The position numbers and the translations under genes were made by a program. A model generated the notes under the pieces. That model was not told the origin of the DNA. It did no database searches and saw only the letters and a list, made by a program, of their open reading frames with translations. This document shows, piece after piece, positions 53,280 through 62,100 of a DNA stretch of 64,000 bases (position 1 is its first letter; every line of letters begins with the position of its first letter). Source of the DNA: Alteribacillus bidgolensis (GTDB lineage: Bacteria > Bacillota > Bacilli > Bacillales > Marinococcaceae); assembly GCF_002886255.1 (NCBI RefSeq), contig NZ_KZ614149.1, positions 4,151,272-4,215,271 of the forward strand, written 5' to 3'.

Positions 53280-53386
53280 GGAACCGTTCACCTCCCACCA
53301 AGAAAAAATCACCAAGAAGTCACATTATCAAATAAAACTGGGGATCCGAACAAGGTACATTCTTATAGATTTAGTGAAAACGAATA

Positions 53387-53422
53387 CATTTTTTTGTGAT
53401 ATTTAAAAATCACAAAAAAATG
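53387..53422. repeat. A/T-rich perfect hairpin between the two GGT genes
   Basis: 14-bp stem CATTTTTTTGTGAT (53387-53400) with its complement (53409-53422), loop of 8. Could be an operator or a bidirectional terminator; about 110 bases upstream of the left GGT start. Confidence 0.45.
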
Positions 53423-53889
53423 ATACCTGGAGACCTGACAGAAGTCGCTGAGGATTCCGGTAAAAAAGTGCATTAATCCACGTCAATCCACGTCCATAGG
53501 TTTGACATAATATTAACACTTTTTAAGTAAACATCAATCTTTCCCTCCATGATTTTCTATACTCTAGAGACGATTTTATAGGTGTTTGGGCTGGTGTTAA
53601 GGTATTATTTCCTACAGAAAAGCCGTTTAAGAGGTGTCTAAATGCATAAATTAATCAAATAAAGGAAACTTTTGTAAAAATAACAGGAAGACAAACTCAT
53701 TTTTTTGAAATAATGTTAAATTCTAAACATTATGGTGAGAAAGTATTATGGGGATAAATCCTTTTTGGGTTGTAACCTAATAGGCGTGTCGTACTAAAAA
53801 GATCTTTTCTGTCACGAAAATGTAAAAAATGTATTGTAAACAACTTAAACATAAATATCACACAGCTTTTGTAAAGTATTTAAAATTTA

Positions 53890-53926
53890 TTATCTTAATA
53901 TTAATCGTTTTGTAATATTAAGATAA
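53890..53926. promoter_or_regulatory. 14-bp inverted repeat upstream of the capC remnant and ggt2
   Basis: TTATCTTAATATTA (53890-53903) and its exact inverse (53913-53926) flank a 9-base spacer ATCGTTTTG. It lies at the promoter region of the plus-strand genes; a dimeric regulator site is likely. The rest of 53280-53980 has no gene I recognise. Confidence 0.5.
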
Positions 53927-53989
53927 TAGTGTTGTAGTATAGTCGGTTCCGGCGGCAGTTGATAGATTGATTGATATGGGGGTTATTGT

Positions 53990-54109
53990 TCTTATGGGGG
54001 TATGGTGCCTGGAATGATTGCAAATATCAATCAAAAACAAGGGTCCCTACAACTGCCAGCTCATTATTTCTCAACCATTGGCTTAATTACTTTACCTACT
54101 ATGAATTGA
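53990..54109 (+). pseudogene. Remnant of PGA synthase subunit CapC/PgsC
   Basis: One frame reads YGGMVPGMIANINQKQGSLQ followed by LPAHYFSTIGLITLPTMN and a stop at 54107. The VPG-[ML]-IAN-x-QG stretch is the conserved end of the CapC/PgsC membrane subunit of poly-gamma-glutamate synthase. The first 100 or so residues are missing. Its place directly upstream of a GGT gene copies the cap operon order and links this locus to PGA. Confidence 0.5.
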
Positions 54110-54121
54110 GGAGGAATAGAA

Positions 54122-54274
54122 ATGGAAGCTATTTTATACCATCAAAAAATACAACAAACACAACCCAAACGGACTTTTAGCCAATGGGTTTTAAAAAACA
54201 ATAAATGTCACAAGAAAAAGACACCTGCTGATACTTTAATGGGATTAATCCTTAATAAATTTGGTGTTATGTAA
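54122..54274 (+). CDS. 50-residue basic protein of unknown function
   Basis: ATG 54122 with strong GAGGAGG; begins MEAILYHQKIQQTQPKRTFS and ends LMGLILNKFGVM. Basic, no signal. It ends 2 bases before the GGT start, which lacks its own ribosome site, so it may act as a coupled leader. It stands where capA or a small cap-operon gene (capE/pgsE) would be, but similarity to those is not evident to me. Confidence 0.55.
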   Translation: MEAILYHQKIQQTQPKRTFSQWVLKNNKCHKKKTPADTLMGLILNKFGVM

Positions 54275-54276
54275 CC

Positions 54277-55926
54277 ATGAATAACGATAATCGTTTCTAT
54301 ATTATTATGATAAGTATGATTCTCCTTATTTTCTTAATCGTTACCATTAAAGAAAGCGGCGTTATGGATGATCGGCTGACATATGAGAATGATGATTTTA
54401 CCCTGAATAATACAAAACCATGGGGTAAACAGGAGGGCCCGTATGGTGTAACTTCTGATAGTACCATTGCTACTGAGGTAGGAATGAACGTACTAGAACA
54501 AGGCGGCAATGCTGTTGATGCTGCTATCGCAGTAGGGTTTGCTTTAGGTGTTGTTGAACCGCATGGATCGGGAATTGGCGGAGGAGGAACGATGTTAATT
54601 CACTCCGGCAGAGGCCAAGAACCAGTCGTTTATGATTATCGTGAAACTGCACCGGATAAAGTACCGTCAAGTGGTAGCGGGGTGCCAGGCTTTGTTAAAG
54701 GAATGTACAAAGTACATGAAGATTTCGGTACCACCAATATGGAACAGCTAATTCAGCCTTCCATTAATTTGGCTAAAAATGGGATAACTGTTTCAGAAAC
54801 ACTTCACGAAAGTTTGGAAGTCTCTGCTGATCGCTTACCCGATTTAAACCATTACTTTCCCGGTGGAGAACCCATTGAAGAGGGAGAACTATTAACACAA
54901 AAACAACTGGCGGAGACGTTAAAAGAAATCCAGACAGAAGGACCAGATGCCTTCTATAACGGAGACATTGCAACTGAAATTAACGATGAAGAAGAGGAAT
55001 TAGATAAGAAAAATTTGAAATCGTACAATGTGGAAGTTAAACAGCCTTTAAAAGGTGAATTCGGTGGCTATGATGTGTTAGCTCCGCCCCCGCCTTCTGG
55101 AGGTGTCATGTTAATTCAAACTTTAGAAATGGCCGAGTCACTCCAAATCGAAGACACTAAAAATAACCCTTTAGATTTTTCGGCAACGATGGGGATGATT
55201 AGTAGAAGAAGTTATCATGATCGTTTACAAAAGGTTGGAGATCCTCACTACACAGATGTCCCAATCAAGGAAATGATTTCACAAGATCATATCAAGGATC
55301 TCGCGTCTAGTATTAATAGTTTGAATAAGTCTGAAAATTTTCGAACGAATTTGGATTCAGACGCCGATATAGAAGATCATGGAAATACCACGCATTTTGT
55401 AGTAGTTGATAAAAATGGGATGATGGTCTCCGTCACAAATACTCTCAGTGACTTTTTTGGATCGGGAGAGTATGTGAATGGCTTTTTCTTAAATAATCAA
55501 TTAAAAAACTTTAGTAATAACAAACATTCTCCAAATCGGCCGGAACCAGGTAAACGTCCATTTAGTTATACGTCACCGACAATATTAGCTAAAAACGGAA
55601 AGCCCGTCATCGGTATTGGAAGCGCTGGAGGAAGAAGAATTACGTCAATGGTTGCTCAACAGCTAGTGAAAATGATTAAATTTAATGAACCTATTCAAGC
55701 AGCCGTAGAAGAGCCTAGAACGTTTTTGGAATTTAATCAGGACGTTTTAAAAGCAGAGAAAGATTTTGTATTTTTAAAGGATCCTGAAAATCTGGGGATT
55801 GATGTTGAATTTTATGATAACTCGTATTACTTTGGGAATGTCCAGGGATTGGTTATCGATTATAGAAACAATAAAATGCATGGAATTAGTGATCCACGTA
55901 GACAGGGAAGTTGGATGTCAAAGTGA
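54277..55926 (+). CDS. CapD/GGT-type gamma-glutamyltranspeptidase, N-terminally anchored
   Basis: 549 residues. One N-terminal helix (about 8-23) anchors it; no cleavage site is clear. Ntn-hydrolase core: EQGGNAVDAAIAVGFALGVV, GSGIGGGGTML, nucleophile Thr371 in GNTTHFVVVD, SPTILAK and GIGSAGGRRI. Closely related to the divergent protein at 51477-53279 but without its C-terminal helix. Likely cuts or transfers poly-gamma-glutamate outside the cell. Translation probably depends on the 50-residue frame just upstream. Confidence 0.87.
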   Translation: MNNDNRFYIIMISMILLIFLIVTIKESGVMDDRLTYENDDFTLNNTKPWGKQEGPYGVTSDSTIATEVGMNVLEQGGNAVDAAIAVGFALGVVEPHGSGIGGGGTMLIHSGRGQEPVVYDYRETAPDKVPSSGSGVPGFVKGMYKVHEDFGTTNMEQLIQPSINLAKNGITVSETLHESLEVSADRLPDLNHYFPGGEPIEEGELLTQKQLAETLKEIQTEGPDAFYNGDIATEINDEEEELDKKNLKSYNVEVKQPLKGEFGGYDVLAPPPPSGGVMLIQTLEMAESLQIEDTKNNPLDFSATMGMISRRSYHDRLQKVGDPHYTDVPIKEMISQDHIKDLASSINSLNKSENFRTNLDSDADIEDHGNTTHFVVVDKNGMMVSVTNTLSDFFGSGEYVNGFFLNNQLKNFSNNKHSPNRPEPGKRPFSYTSPTILAKNGKPVIGIGSAGGRRITSMVAQQLVKMIKFNEPIQAAVEEPRTFLEFNQDVLKAEKDFVFLKDPENLGIDVEFYDNSYYFGNVQGLVIDYRNNKMHGISDPRRQGSWMSK

Positions 55927-55980
55927 TCTATAAAGGCTTCTTCCTTCATTTAAGAATTAGATGTTAACGATTTATTTTCA

Positions 55981-56025
55981 AAAAAGTGGGGCTATCTCAT
56001 AAACTTGAGAAGCCCCACTTTTTTA
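55981..56025. terminator. Bidirectional terminator between convergent ggt2 and the P60 gene
   Basis: Perfect 14-bp stem AAAAAAGTGGGGCT (55981-55994) with 56012-56025, giving U-tracts in both directions. Confidence 0.9.
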
Positions 56026-56103
56026 TTCTTCAATTACTTTTTAATCTAGCCCTTTTAAACTTTCTTTAGATTATCCGTTCTTTTTTTCCGCTCAAAAAAT
56101 TCC

Positions 56104-58275
56104 TTACCTTATTTTTTCTTCCTGAGGTCTTTCATAAGTTCTGCTTCCCTCATATCGCGGGGGCCAATATGAGCTTGTGGTTAGGTCGATAACGGCTACG
56201 CCATAAGACTGGGTGGCAACAATAATTTGATTGTTGCCGATATACACCGCAGGGATCAAACTGGATCCTTCAAAGAACATCAGGTCTCCGCGTTCAATTT
56301 CCTCTCTGGATATTTCAGTCCCTTCCTGCCATTGCTCTTTTCCATAGCGCGGCAAATCAATATTCAAGCCTTTTTTGTATACATACTGGACGAAGCCGCC
56401 CGTGTCAAAACCTTCTTCCGGTGAAGCTCCTCCGAGCTCATACTCCGTACCAAGAAGCTGAGAGGCTTCCAATATCGCTTCATTATCATATGGAATGGTT
56501 AAATCATTAAAGCGTTTTACTCCGGTAAAATGCTCCTTCCAATACCCATTCATATACGAAATGGTTGTTTCTCCTTCTTCTCCCGTGGCATGGATGACGT
56601 GATCATCCCCGAGGTAAATGGCGGTATGAGAGATTCCTTCCTGCCATGTTCCGGAAAAATAGAGAACATCTCCCGGTTTGATATGATTATCGAGTTCCAT
56701 AGAATTTATATCTGTCCCGGCCTCTAAGATGGTTTCGCCAACCTCCCATTGTTTGTAACTGATCCGCGGCAGATATACCCCCAATGCATTTTGAAATACG
56801 GTTTGAATAAAAAAGGAACAATCAAACCCCTCGAGGGTACTGCCTGTCATAACATACGGGGTTCCCATATACTTCACTGCTTCTTGTATCAACGGATTTT
56901 CATGATCTTGATAGGTGGCTGGATTGGATTTTTTCAATAATTCATCTGTATAGCGGACAGCCCCAGCATACCTTTCATCATAATACGTGTGATAATCTAA
57001 ATGCCGTTCTTTCACTCCGGAGGAGGATGCGATAATAAACTGGCGGTCTCCCGTGTAAATACCGGCAATCAATCCTTGACTGCCTTCAAAAAAGACGACA
57101 TCTCCTGGCTGCAGCTCGTCCTGACTGATTTTTTCTCCGGCATCATACAATCCGCCAGGCTGTTTAGACAGCCAGCTCCCGGTTGCCTCTTGATACACAT
57201 AGTGTACGAAGGTGCCCGTACTAAATCCGTCTTCAGGGTCCTCGCCCTTCTCATTATAAGGACTTCCAATGAGAGCTTTTGCCTCCTTGACAATGTCATT
57301 GTCCGGTGGCTCCGGTTGCAGACTTTCTTCTGTGTATCGTTTGGCACCAACATACGCGTTAGACCAGTAATCGCTCGTCTCCATGTTTCTTTCGGAAATA
57401 CCTTCGCTTGTTACGATAATGAACCGGCCGTTATCGATATATATCCCCGACATCAAGTAGGTGCCTTGAAAAAACACGACATCCCCGGGCTGTGAATGCT
57501 CCTGTTCGACACTCTCGCCAAGGAGCCATTGATCACTGGCAGACCGCGGCAGTGAAAGGTTCTTTGATTCGGTATAAATAAATTGTACAAGTTCTGAGGT
57601 AATAAAATCTTCATGATTTTCTCCGACACTTTCAAGTGCTAAATAAGCAGCAGAATCAATATTAGAAAAAGCAGGTGATGAATCGTCCAACGCACGAGCA
57701 AGGAAGACAGAAAACTGAGCACGTGTGGTATTACCATTCGGCCGGAAAGTATTACCTTTCTCATACCCTGTTGTCACACGGGCTTTTGCAATATTTGCAA
57801 TGTCTTGATAAAAAACATAATCTTCATTGATATCCGCAAAATAAACTTGTCCATTTGAGAAGTCAAAAGAGCGATTCAAAACTGCTGCCATCTGTCCTCT
57901 TGTCAGGGTATCATTCGGCATAAACGCTCCATCTCGCCCTGTAATGATGCCTTCATCCTGAACGGTTGCAGCCATTTTATAAGCATGAAAGTTTTCATCA
58001 ATATCTGAAAAATCAGATGGCGGCCGGTCAGTTGTGTCTAAACCTAATGCTTCAACAATCATGGAAGCTGCCTGGCTGCGAATAACAGATTCATTCGGTC
58101 GAAAAGTACCATCATCGTAACCTGAAATAATGCCTTTTTCTGCTAAAAATTCAATTTCCTCCTCTGCCCAAAAGTCTTCTGTTACATCAGAAAAAGGGTT
58201 CGAACCTGCTGATGTAACAGGCATATATATGAAAATAACCAAAAAAAAAGAAAATAAATACTTTCCAACTTTCAT
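56104..58275 (-). CDS. SLH-anchored protein with four NlpC/P60-like domains (one with catalytic residues)
   Basis: 723 residues from ATG 58275 (GGAGG upstream). Signal peptide to about 24, three SLH repeats (about 27-80, 88-140, 145-198: FSDVTEDFWAEEEIEFLAEK, FRPNESVIRSQAASMI), then four P60-type repeats (about 208-315, 328-445, 460-588, 600-712). Only repeat 3 has the triad: Cys486 (GFDCSFFIQ), His550 (ISHTAIYLG), His562 (VIHATG). In repeats 1, 2 and 4 the cysteine position is Thr (FITSEL, FSTGTF, FDTGGF). SLH binds the wall; the active repeat should cut gamma-glutamyl bonds in peptidoglycan or, as with PgdS, in PGA. Codons for repeats 1-3 lie in the large inverted repeat. Confidence 0.87.
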   Translation of the reverse strand: MKVGKYLFSFFLVIFIYMPVTSAGSNPFSDVTEDFWAEEEIEFLAEKGIISGYDDGTFRPNESVIRSQAASMIVEALGLDTTDRPPSDFSDIDENFHAYKMAATVQDEGIITGRDGAFMPNDTLTRGQMAAVLNRSFDFSNGQVYFADINEDYVFYQDIANIAKARVTTGYEKGNTFRPNGNTTRAQFSVFLARALDDSSPAFSNIDSAAYLALESVGENHEDFITSELVQFIYTESKNLSLPRSASDQWLLGESVEQEHSQPGDVVFFQGTYLMSGIYIDNGRFIIVTSEGISERNMETSDYWSNAYVGAKRYTEESLQPEPPDNDIVKEAKALIGSPYNEKGEDPEDGFSTGTFVHYVYQEATGSWLSKQPGGLYDAGEKISQDELQPGDVVFFEGSQGLIAGIYTGDRQFIIASSSGVKERHLDYHTYYDERYAGAVRYTDELLKKSNPATYQDHENPLIQEAVKYMGTPYVMTGSTLEGFDCSFFIQTVFQNALGVYLPRISYKQWEVGETILEAGTDINSMELDNHIKPGDVLYFSGTWQEGISHTAIYLGDDHVIHATGEEGETTISYMNGYWKEHFTGVKRFNDLTIPYDNEAILEASQLLGTEYELGGASPEEGFDTGGFVQYVYKKGLNIDLPRYGKEQWQEGTEISREEIERGDLMFFEGSSLIPAVYIGNNQIIVATQSYGVAVIDLTTSSYWPPRYEGSRTYERPQEEKIR
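56539..57629 (-). repeat. Large inverted repeat, left arm
   Basis: Colinear without gaps with 62910-64000 on the plus strand (1,091 bases, at least; the right arm runs off the window). I see only a few substitutions near the outer part (for example CATTCACAG versus CATTTACAG), and long inner stretches appear identical. Encodes P60 repeats 1 to 3. Confidence 0.92.
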
Positions 58276-58444
58276 AGATTCCTCCATTTTCAATTCATGA
58301 TTGATTTGAGCCCCTGTTACTATCCCTTTTATCTTTTAATTTTTCGATTTTTTTATTCAGATACTAATGCCATTTTTTATGATAGAGGTGATATTAAAAC
58401 AAAGAGGGTTTAATAAGACATAAGACTGTTGAGTAGAAACTTTA

Positions 58445-58651
58445 TTATATTTCTTTTTTTCCATCTATAATTTCTGCATGAATGTTTCTAACTTTTTTAT
58501 TTAAAGAAAACATGTTTTCTTCCGCTTGACCGGCACTTTCTGCCTTAAATACTTTATATTCGCGCTTCCCCTTATATGTATAATTTACCTTGTATATATT
58601 TGCTTCATGTTTTTTCTGGTTTTTATTGCTAAACCTTTTCTCCTCATCCAA
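58445..58651 (-). CDS. 68-residue basic protein of unknown function
   Basis: TTG 58651 after AGGAGG. Sequence MDEEKRFSNKNQKKHEANIY, then a KVNYTYKGKREYKVFKAESA stretch that looks like a small beta-sheet domain, and NIHAEIIDGKKEI. Soluble, strongly basic. No family recognised. Alone upstream of the P60 gene. Confidence 0.6.
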   Translation of the reverse strand: MDEEKRFSNKNQKKHEANIYKVNYTYKGKREYKVFKAESAGQAEENMFSLNKKVRNIHAEIIDGKKEI

Positions 58652-59053
58652 CTTTTATCCTCCTCTTTTATTCTTATATTCGTTTCGGCAGCATGTACAT
58701 TTACTTTCTCCTTTGTTAGCAGCAACGTTTCATATTGTTATATTGTACCATTACTTTAATCTTACCTGAAAATACTTTGTAGTACAAACGTTTTGTTATA
58801 AATATCATAAAAATGTATTTTTTGGACAATATAGGTTGAAATCCTTAATAAAATAGTCCGTATACATAATCATTTAGTTGCATCGAATACGTTTTCGGTA
58901 ATTTATAGGTGTTTAAATCTACGTTTTTTTCACACTATCCCATTTAAGAAAATAAATAAGCCATTCGATTCATTTTTGATATTTTTGGAAGGTATTTCTA
59001 TTTTATGTTTGAATTTAGTTACATAATTCTACTAATAAATGGGAGGAATAAAC
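58652..59053. other. A/T-rich gene-free stretch
   Basis: Promoter region for the M14 gene; no convincing -35/-10 pair, hairpin or gene identified. Confidence 0.4.
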
Positions 59054-60112
59054 ATGATGAGGAAAACGAAAGAAACCGGTATCGTCACAGTATTGTTTTT
59101 ATTTCTGTTGGCAACGGCATCCTTATCCGAGTCAGTAATGGCCCATGGTAAAGAAGATTCTGAACTTTTAAAAATCGAAAGTTTAACAGGACACAAAGAG
59201 ATGGCTAGCTTTTTAGAGGACGTTGATCGAAAAGCAGAACACATTTCTGTAGAAGTAATCGGAGAATCTGTAAAAGGACGTGAACTTCATCTTGTGAAGG
59301 TTGGAAATGATCTTGAGGACACAAATAAACCAACCGTATTATTTTTAACTCAACAGCATGGTAATGAACCACTAGTTACGGAATCTGCTCTGGAGGTTAT
59401 TAGCCAATTATCAAATGACAGTAATGAAGTAAGTAATTTGATGGACCAGGTAAACATTCTTATTGTCCCACGGTTAAATCCTGATGGCGCAGAAGGAGAT
59501 GTAGATTGGGATACTTCTAATTTGTACAGAAACGGTGTACAAACTCGAAATAATGCTAATGGTATTAATATAAATCGAACCCATAACTCATTATCCCAAC
59601 CTGAATCAAGGGCGCTGCACGAAAATGTCCTTCAACAATATGACATTGATTACGCCATTGATTTTCACCACCAAATTGCCAATCGAGCCACTGACGATGG
59701 AGAGCTTGTTTCTGGAGCAATGCTTTACCCGACAAATGACGATGTAACAGAAGAAGTGCTAGAAAATTCTAAAAAAATCGGAGCTGTTTTGTATGAAGCA
59801 ATAGAACCTAAAGATTACAGTAATTTAGCATACTACGATAGCGACAACACGTATACTTCTATTGCCAGAAATAACCTTGCAGCGAATTACGGCATTCCAA
59901 CGCTTCTTTATGAAGGTAGAGGATTATCTGATTCGCTGAATAAAGTTTCGATTTTAGAGCAGAAATATAGTGACGTTCAAATTGAACAAGCAGTAGAAGC
60001 TATGATGGCCGTTATAGAAGCAGCAGCTGACGATTCTATTGAAACGGCTGATACAAGTATTTGGGAATCTTTGCCTGAACAACATACTATAGAATCTACA
60101 GAATGTGAATAG
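59054..60112 (+). CDS. Secreted M14 zinc carboxypeptidase
   Basis: 352 residues. ATG 59054 lies 7 bases after GGAGG (an ATG at 59039 is upstream of that site). Signal peptide with hydrophobic core LFLFLLATASL. M14 active site complete: zinc ligands His102 and Glu105 (QQHGNE) and His205 (IDFHHQ), substrate-binding Asn-Arg in ININRTH, catalytic Glu287 (LLYEGRG). It removes C-terminal residues from peptides; in this PGA-cleaving neighbourhood a gamma-D/L-glutamyl or muropeptide substrate is possible but unproven. Confidence 0.85.
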   Translation: MMRKTKETGIVTVLFLFLLATASLSESVMAHGKEDSELLKIESLTGHKEMASFLEDVDRKAEHISVEVIGESVKGRELHLVKVGNDLEDTNKPTVLFLTQQHGNEPLVTESALEVISQLSNDSNEVSNLMDQVNILIVPRLNPDGAEGDVDWDTSNLYRNGVQTRNNANGININRTHNSLSQPESRALHENVLQQYDIDYAIDFHHQIANRATDDGELVSGAMLYPTNDDVTEEVLENSKKIGAVLYEAIEPKDYSNLAYYDSDNTYTSIARNNLAANYGIPTLLYEGRGLSDSLNKVSILEQKYSDVQIEQAVEAMMAVIEAAADDSIETADTSIWESLPEQHTIESTECE

Positions 60113-60130
60113 TTGCCTGGTAAAATTATA

Positions 60131-60172
60131 AAGGTCAGAAAGACGGGAAGCGTCAACCCGATTTCTGGCCTT
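60131..60172 (+). terminator. Terminator-like hairpin after the M14 gene
   Basis: AAGGTCAGAAA (60131-60141) pairs with TTTCTGGCCTT (60162-60172), one G-T pair; weak T-tract. The following 60173-60540 is gene-free. Confidence 0.6.
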
Positions 60173-60561
60173 CCTTGTTGTCTGTTTTCGATATAGCTTC
60201 AAAGTTGAAATTATCATTATAATATAGTAAACTTTCTTATCCTTCTCTAGATCAGGATAGGATTCAGCATGTCAGCAGCTTTTCTCCTCTCCTTATTCTT
60301 GTACCATTTTTCCATTTCATCAGTAATCACAAAAATTGTATAGGTTTCTCATTTATTCATGTCTTTCCATTGTAAAGTGAGAAGTTATAGGTGAATTCAC
60401 TACCCACAAAAGAAACTCATTGTATATAATATGAAAGTATTTAACCTGATTTTCCACTAACGAAGTAACTAATACGAAAACGCTTTAAAAAGGGAGAAGA
60501 CAAGATATTATGATGAAAAAATGCTGAACAATATTACTAATTCATTAGGAGGGCATTACTC

Positions 60562-61167
60562 TTGGCAGATAAATACAAGAACTATGAAGAATTGGCTGAC
60601 AATGAGGTTGAAGGAGAAGATTATGAAATTATAACCTCTCCCAATGTTCTTATTCTTGCTATACATGGAGGCGGGATTGAACCTGGAACCTCTGAATTAA
60701 CAGAGTATGTGGGGAAAATTAATAATTTTTCATACTATCGATTTGATGGAATCAAATCAACTGGAAATTATGACCTTCATATTACGGCGACCCGTTTTGA
60801 TGAACCGAAAGCTGTTAATATGGTATCATTCAGCTCTCGCACCGTTGCATTACACGGTTATGCAGAAACGGATATAAAGCATACGTATGTTGGAGGATTA
60901 GATGAAGAATTGATAAGACTCGTTAAAGAAGAATTAAAAAGTTCGGGGTTTTCGGTTAGTGAAGCGCCTGATAATGCCGACGGAACGGATCCTGATAACA
61001 TTTGTAACAGGAATTCAATTGGAAAGGGAGTTCAAATAGAAATAAGCACAGCGCAGAGGCAAGCTTTTTTTAAAAACGGTGATCTTTCCAGGTCGAATCG
61101 GGTCAATACAGTACAAGAATTTTATGATTATGCTTATGCTCTAAGCAGGGCAATCAACAGAGTGTGA
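60562..61167 (+). CDS. Poly-gamma-glutamate hydrolase family protein (PghP-like), no signal peptide
   Basis: 201 residues of the PGA-hydrolase fold related to zinc carboxypeptidases; conserved AIHGGGIEPGTSEL, TVALHGYAE and GVQIEIS segments provide the expected zinc and catalytic residues. TTG 60562 after GGAGGG 8 bases upstream. Unlike the paralogue at 61390-62100 it has no export signal, like phage PghP. Upstream, ATGATGAAAAAATGCTGA (60511-60528) after a GGGAG site looks like the stub of a lost signal peptide, so loss of secretion is possible. Confidence 0.8.
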   Translation: MADKYKNYEELADNEVEGEDYEIITSPNVLILAIHGGGIEPGTSELTEYVGKINNFSYYRFDGIKSTGNYDLHITATRFDEPKAVNMVSFSSRTVALHGYAETDIKHTYVGGLDEELIRLVKEELKSSGFSVSEAPDNADGTDPDNICNRNSIGKGVQIEISTAQRQAFFKNGDLSRSNRVNTVQEFYDYAYALSRAINRV

Positions 61168-61172
61168 TAAGG

Positions 61173-61203
61173 CCGTATCTTCTCAAAGAAGATACGGTGA
61201 TAT
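61173..61203 (+). terminator. Terminator joined to a dispersed repeat
   Basis: CCGTATCTTCT (61173-61183) pairs with AGAAGATACGG (61187-61197), loop CAA, then TGATATTTTTATA running into the repeat. Confidence 0.75.
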
Positions 61204-61206
61204 TTT

Positions 61207-61302
61207 TATACTTTAGAAATGTTTAACTTTGTTAAAGGATCAAAGTATAAGCAAAACTACGACTTCCGCCATTTGGACTTGGCGGTAAGCCAAGTTTTTT
61301 TA
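61207..61302 (+). repeat. Dispersed structured repeat, best-preserved copy
   Basis: Hairpin 1: TATACTTT...AAAGTATA with inner GTTTAAC/GTTAAA. Then GCAAAACTACGACTT. Then overlapping alternatives: CCGCCA/TGGCGG, or ACTTGGC/GCCAAGT followed by TTTTTT, which cannot form together. This is the arrangement of an anti-terminator and terminator. Confidence 0.8.
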
Positions 61303-61389
61303 ATGCTTTAGGAACGTTTTCTCTATAATAGATCATTTTTCACTCACCCATGTGCTTTGCCGTTAGTAACAGCTTTGTTATCGTTTAGA

Positions 61390-62100
61390 TTATTTAAGCG
61401 TATCGTTATAAGACTCAGTAGCTTCCTTTAGGCCGTCAATAAATTGATCATAGACGTCAGTGGTGTTTTCACGGTTTTTTCGCGACCAGTCATCGTTTTC
61501 AAAAAAAGTTTTACGTAATCCTGCAGTTAATTCTAACTGGACACCCTTTTTTAGCTGATTATCGTTAACGATGTTTTTTTTGCTCATTCCTGCTATTTCA
61601 TCTGGTGCATTTTCAACATGAAAGCCACGCTTTTGAAGAGAGTGTCGTATCTTTTCCTTATAATCTCGATTTCGCCCGCCTAAATAAGCAATGGAATCGT
61701 CTTCATGATATCCATGAATGGTTAAAACGCTTACAGAATTTTGTGCCATTTCTCGTCCTATCGGTTCATCAAAGTCCTTAGAGTTAATATGCAAGATTAA
61801 GTTGTTCGATGGCTTTATCCCTTCAAATAAATAATAGGAGTAATTTACTTGTTGGGCCACCCCTTTTGCCACTTCGGAAGTTCCCGGTTCAATCCCGCCG
61901 CCGTGGATAGCGAGAACGGATATATCGCTGTTCAGTTCTTCGTAGTTTATTTCATAATCTTCATTCAACACTTCATGTTCTGCTAAGTCTTCGTAAGAAT
62001 CGTAGTAATCGGTGCTTGCTTCGGATAAAAAGCTAAATGGTATCAACAATAAAGAAGCAGTAATGAAAAGAGAGCACCGCCATTTTTTTGTACTATTCAT
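61390..62100 (-). CDS. Secreted poly-gamma-glutamate hydrolase family protein (PghP-like)
   Basis: 236 residues from ATG 62100 (AAAAAAGGATG upstream). Signal peptide with core SLFITASLLLIPFSF and likely cut near SEAS. Mature domain matches the protein at 60562: ISVLAIHGGGIEPGTSEVAK, VLTIHGYHEDD, GVQLELTAG. Would hydrolyse PGA outside the cell, together with the two GGT-type enzymes and the P60 proteins. Divergent from the second P60 gene. Confidence 0.85.
   Translation of the reverse strand: MNSTKKWRCSLFITASLLLIPFSFLSEASTDYYDSYEDLAEHEVLNEDYEINYEELNSDISVLAIHGGGIEPGTSEVAKGVAQQVNYSYYLFEGIKPSNNLILHINSKDFDEPIGREMAQNSVSVLTIHGYHEDDSIAYLGGRNRDYKEKIRHSLQKRGFHVENAPDEIAGMSKKNIVNDNQLKKGVQLELTAGLRKTFFENDDWSRKNRENTTDVYDQFIDGLKEATESYNDTLK

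Noticed and set aside
57001..57495. Plus-strand 164-codon frame, repeated exactly at 63044-63538 on the minus strand
   Set aside because: Both are antisense shadows of the P60 genes inside the inverted repeat; their identity only reflects the DNA repeat.
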